DNA of 64,000 nt from contig OZ253559.1 of assembly GCA_965262785.1 (NCBI GenBank), positions 806,001 through 870,000 of the forward strand. The letters run 5' to 3'. Below the pieces are notes generated by a model that saw only the letters and a program-made list of their open reading frames with translations, was not told the DNA's origin and did not search any database. Position 1 is the stretch's first letter. Every line of letters begins with the position of its first letter. Of this stretch, positions 61,609 through 64,000 are shown one piece after another. The stretch is from G965218495 sp965262785 (lineage in GTDB: Bacteria; Bacteroidota; Rhodothermia; Rhodothermales; Bin80). The translations under genes were made by a program, and so were the position numbers.

Positions 61609-62337
61609 TTACGGCTGCGTCTCGGGTACGCGGAGAACCTGAGCAGATTCTTCACGCGCAGCGGCAAAGACAAATAGCGCGATAAAGAGCACCACAGGGT
61701 TGAAACCTGGAAGGACCGGGTTGGGGAGGATGGCCGCGAAGGCAAAGAGCACGGCGAATGCCTGGCCCGTGTAGCTGGCAATGCGTGTGGCAGCTCGGTA
61801 GCTCAGCCGCGAGGCAAGCGCCGCACGCAGCACACGGCCCCCGTCCATCGGAAAGGCCGGCACCAGGTTGAAGCCGACAAGGAGCAGATTCATTGACATC
61901 AGGGAGGAGAGGATGGCAGTGCCGCCAGCCTCATTCCTGACGATGAGTCCTACGCCTTCAAGTCCGCCACCGGCCATCGCGAATACAAAGAGCACGCCTG
62001 CGATGAACAGGTTGACGGCCGGTCCCGCAAGGGCAATCAAGAGCTCCTGCCGCGGTTCGCGCGGCATGCGGGCCAAAAGCGCTATGCCGCCAATGGGATA
62101 CATGGTGATGTTTAGCGTCGGGATACCGAAGCGCCGGGCCGTAAGCGCATGGCCGAACTCGTGCAGAATGACGCACGCAAAGAGCGCCATTGTGAGCACG
62201 AGGCCGTCAATAGCCATGGCAAGGGAGCGACCCTGCCACAGCATCCATACAAAGAGGCCTGCGAGGGCTAACACCAGAGACCAGTGCGTGTAGACGCTGA
62301 TGCCAAACAATCTGCCTAGTTCGTATCGGGACTTCAT
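61609..62337 (-). CDS. Site-2-type membrane zinc metalloprotease (M50, SpoIVFB-like)
   Basis: 242 aa, about six membrane helices. The zinc site is HEFGH at residues 59-63 (CVILHEFGHALTARRFG), with the third ligand in VPAFPMDGGRVLRA. The conserved MYPIGGIALLARMP loop between them is typical for the SpoIVFB/Rip subgroup. No CBS or PDZ domain is present. Intramembrane cleavage of a regulator or signal peptide remnant is expected; the substrate is unknown. Confidence 0.93.
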   Translation of the reverse strand: MKSRYELGRLFGISVYTHWSLVLALAGLFVWMLWQGRSLAMAIDGLVLTMALFACVILHEFGHALTARRFGIPTLNITMYPIGGIALLARMPREPRQELLIALAGPAVNLFIAGVLFVFAMAGGGLEGVGLIVRNEAGGTAILSSLMSMNLLLVGFNLVPAFPMDGGRVLRAALASRLSYRAATRIASYTGQAFAVLFAFAAILPNPVLPGFNPVVLFIALFVFAAAREESAQVLRVPETQP

Positions 62338-62495
62338 GGGCGGTTCGTGTGTTATAGGCTATTATTGCGATTCGTGACCCATTTTGTTTCACTGGGCGGT
62401 ACGTACATACCTGCCATGAAGTGTATGCATAGGACTGCGACCTGCGCAGTATACGCGCGGGTTTCGTATACTGCGTTGCTTTTTCGCTGCTGCGA

Positions 62496-62900
62496 ATGAA
62501 AACCGCTCTTGTTGCCTTCCTAGCGATTTTGATCACGGGTGCCGCCCTCAGCGACGTGCGCCTGAAGTACTTCAACGTGGACCGCGATGGTAATGCCTTG
62601 GCGGCTACGTGGGAAACGGAGCAGGAAAATCAGGTGCAGAGGTTCGAGGTTTTCCGCAAGGCAGGGTTTGACGCCGACTTCGTGCTTGTTGGGCAAAGCA
62701 ATGGACATGGCATCAACTTGCAGTACAAGGTCATGGACGACCAGGTCTACAAGGTTGGTAGCTCGGATTTTATCGACTATCGACTGGAAGTCGTGTTCGA
62801 CAACGGTGTGCGCAAGCGCTTGGCGGAGAAAAAAGTCAACTACACCTCCACAGCCATTCGGCGCAGCTGGGGCAGCATAAAGGCGATGTTCCAGGACTAG
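62496..62900 (+). CDS. Small secreted protein of unknown function
   Basis: 134 aa with a signal peptide (MKTALVAFLAILITGAALS). The mature part LKYFNVDRDGNALAATWETE, then QVQRFEVFRKAGFDADFVLVG, resembles a single fibronectin-III-like domain (NALAATWETEQENQVQRFEV is the usual strand B-C pattern). It is 13 bp upstream of pyrR in the same direction, so probably co-transcribed. Confidence 0.7.
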   Translation: MKTALVAFLAILITGAALSDVRLKYFNVDRDGNALAATWETEQENQVQRFEVFRKAGFDADFVLVGQSNGHGINLQYKVMDDQVYKVGSSDFIDYRLEVVFDNGVRKRLAEKKVNYTSTAIRRSWGSIKAMFQD

Positions 62901-62913
62901 CGCATGCCCGGCC

Positions 62914-63420
62914 ATGCGTACGCTCATCACAAGTCCGGAGCGCGTGCGGCGAACCTTCAGCCGTCTGGCTTATGAAGTCGTAGAGCGCAACCGCGGCGCA
63001 ACGGATCTGGTTCTATTCGGAATCCTGAAAAAGGGCCTGCCCGTAGCAGAGGAGCTCGCAAACCATATCACGCCGCTGGCGGATGCGCCGATTGCGGCGT
63101 ATCCCTTGGATGTCGCGGCGTTTCGGGACGACCGCCTTACGCAGAGCGAATTGCGGCTTGACCGCCCGATTGACGTGACGGGTATGCGCGTGCTGCTGGT
63201 AGATGACGTGTTGTATACCGGGCGCACGGCGCGGGCGGCGCTGGATGCCATTATGCGGTATGGACGGCCGGCCTGCATACAGCTGGCGGTCCTGGTGGAT
63301 CGTGGACACCGTGAGGTGCCGATTCAGCCCAACTACATAGGCCGCTGCATTCAGACGAAGCACAAGGAGCGCGTCGTTGTGGGCGTGGACGAAGCATTTG
63401 CAATCTACGTGGAAGAGTAG
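62914..63420 (+). CDS. pyrR: Pyrimidine operon regulator/uracil phosphoribosyltransferase
   Basis: 168 aa. The phosphoribosyltransferase fold has the PRPP-binding loop VLLVDDVLYTGRTARAALDAI (about residue 91), the uracil-binding region LVDRGHREVPIQPNYIGR (about 128) and the N-terminal RTFSRLAYEVVERNRGATDLVLFGI. Can convert uracil to UMP; in some bacteria it also binds pyr mRNA. No pyrB/pyrC or visible attenuator follows, since the next gene is convergent. Confidence 0.95.
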   Translation: MRTLITSPERVRRTFSRLAYEVVERNRGATDLVLFGILKKGLPVAEELANHITPLADAPIAAYPLDVAAFRDDRLTQSELRLDRPIDVTGMRVLLVDDVLYTGRTARAALDAIMRYGRPACIQLAVLVDRGHREVPIQPNYIGRCIQTKHKERVVVGVDEAFAIYVEE

Positions 63421-63559
63421 GGTGTCCGCGAATTCTAGCGTTGCGCTACGCAGGATTCCAGTTTGCTGGAACTGATCTAGTGCCCGGCAAGGCTACCTCG
63501 AGTGCCTTCCGCCTCCGCGATAGTGCGAGCACGGCTGGCCGAGTTAGTAGGCCACGCAG

Positions 63560-64000
63560 CTACTGCTCGTCCATATTCCAGAACAACGTCAGCTCGCTGC
63601 CTTCCGGCACGCGGTTGCCGGCAGGATGGCTTTGACTTAGGACCTGCGGGTCAAGCCTTTTTGCATACGACTGAGGATACACCTTTGCGTGCAGGCCGGC
63701 TTCGCGCAGCAAGTCCAGCGCCTCGCTCATCGGCAGTCCGGTCACAAGCGGCACACTTACAAGGCGGTTGCCCAAGCCCGTGCTGAACCATATCGAAACG
63801 CTATCCCGGCGCAGCACCATGGAGTCAGGCGGCGGGTACTGCCGCGTAACCACGTCGGGGTACGGTGTAGGGAAGGAATCAGGCAAAACTTCGCCGACCA
63901 TAAGCTGCGCCCTTTGAATCATGTTGCGAGCGGCGGAAATGGTCGCACTGACCAGGTTGGGTACCCGAACGGAGTCCCGCGTGTTGTCGCTCTGCTTCAG
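63560..64000 (-). CDS. PASTA-domain protein, C-terminal part (start outside window)
   Basis: The frame is open from the window edge to the stop at 63560, about 146 residues. Two PASTA domains are visible: RVPNLVSATISAARNMIQRA and the following VSIWFST, then VSVPLVTGLPMSEALDLLREAG with a RVPEGSELTLFWN end. The ATG at 63922 is internal, as the first PASTA domain begins upstream of it. PASTA domains bind peptidoglycan and are found in Ser/Thr kinases and penicillin-binding proteins; in Bacteroidota they also occur in small standalone membrane proteins. Confidence 0.85.
   Translation of the reverse strand: MKQSDNTRDSVRVPNLVSATISAARNMIQRAQLMVGEVLPDSFPTPYPDVVTRQYPPPDSMVLRRDSVSIWFSTGLGNRLVSVPLVTGLPMSEALDLLREAGLHAKVYPQSYAKRLDPQVLSQSHPAGNRVPEGSELTLFWNMDEQ

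Noticed and set aside
1..64000. CRISPR arrays, rRNA genes, prophage
   Set aside because: No regularly spaced repeats, no rRNA-like sequence and no phage structural genes were seen anywhere in the window.

Overview
The window looks like a chromosome segment of a Bacteroidota/Rhodothermota-type bacterium (Rhodothermales is my best guess, from the sequence only). The main clues are a small DUF4295-like gene directly behind rpmB-rpmG, several secreted 6-bladed beta-propeller proteins, LVIVD-repeat proteins, outer-membrane barrel proteins and a PKD-OmpA lipoprotein, in moderately GC-rich DNA. No plasmid or phage backbone is visible.

Left arm (1-11.5 kb): the end of a probable beta-propeller gene, then about 10 kb of group II introns on the minus strand, nested inside one another. 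Intron D (5' part only) interrupts a PLP-dependent decarboxylase gene. Two tandem copies of a short intron without a reading frame (C2, C1; 677 nt each once the insertions are removed) follow directly. Each C copy has an RT-encoding intron A inserted just after its domain V hairpin. C1 also carries a different RT-encoding intron, B. A2 is further broken by an IS1634-type element. The boundaries can be placed almost to the base because the two C copies are near-identical.

Core islands: 12-17 kb has a frameshifted TPR-thioredoxin lipoprotein and a large outer-membrane barrel protein, followed by an IS1111/IS110-type element. 20.2-24.2 kb is a gmk-coaBC-UDG-dnaB cluster. 24.2-25.3 kb (minus) reads rpmB-rpmG-DUF4295-tRNA-Pro-tRNA-Arg-tRNA-Cys, and the tRNA-Arg(UCU) gene is split by an Azoarcus-like 210-nt group I intron. 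25.5-30.8 kb has a LolC/E-like permease, an outer-membrane-type protein, ychF and a phosphatase. 36.6-45.7 kb has nusB, a tandem universal stress protein, moeA, a C-terminal processing protease, a DinB-family protein, a PKD-OmpA lipoprotein and an MmeI-like DNA methyltransferase without a nuclease domain.

Accessory islands: 31.4-36.2 kb has a beta-propeller lipoprotein between inverted copies of a short repeat, then an IS256-family element whose terminal repeats enclose two transposase-like genes, the second apparently dead. 45.9-54.5 kb is a duplicated module: two paralogous propeller genes, each with an ISNCY (IS1202-like) element inserted at the stop codon with the same 6-bp target duplication, but in opposite orientations. 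A second IS1634-type element separates one paralog from its upstream region.

Right arm (54.8-64 kb): a tight minus-strand operon encodes three secreted LVIVD-repeat proteins, a small secreted protein and a Met/His-rich multicopper oxidase, which suggests an extracytoplasmic oxidase or metal-related function. It is followed by a zinc-ribbon protein, a site-2-type protease, a small secreted protein, pyrR and the end of a PASTA-domain protein that runs off the window.
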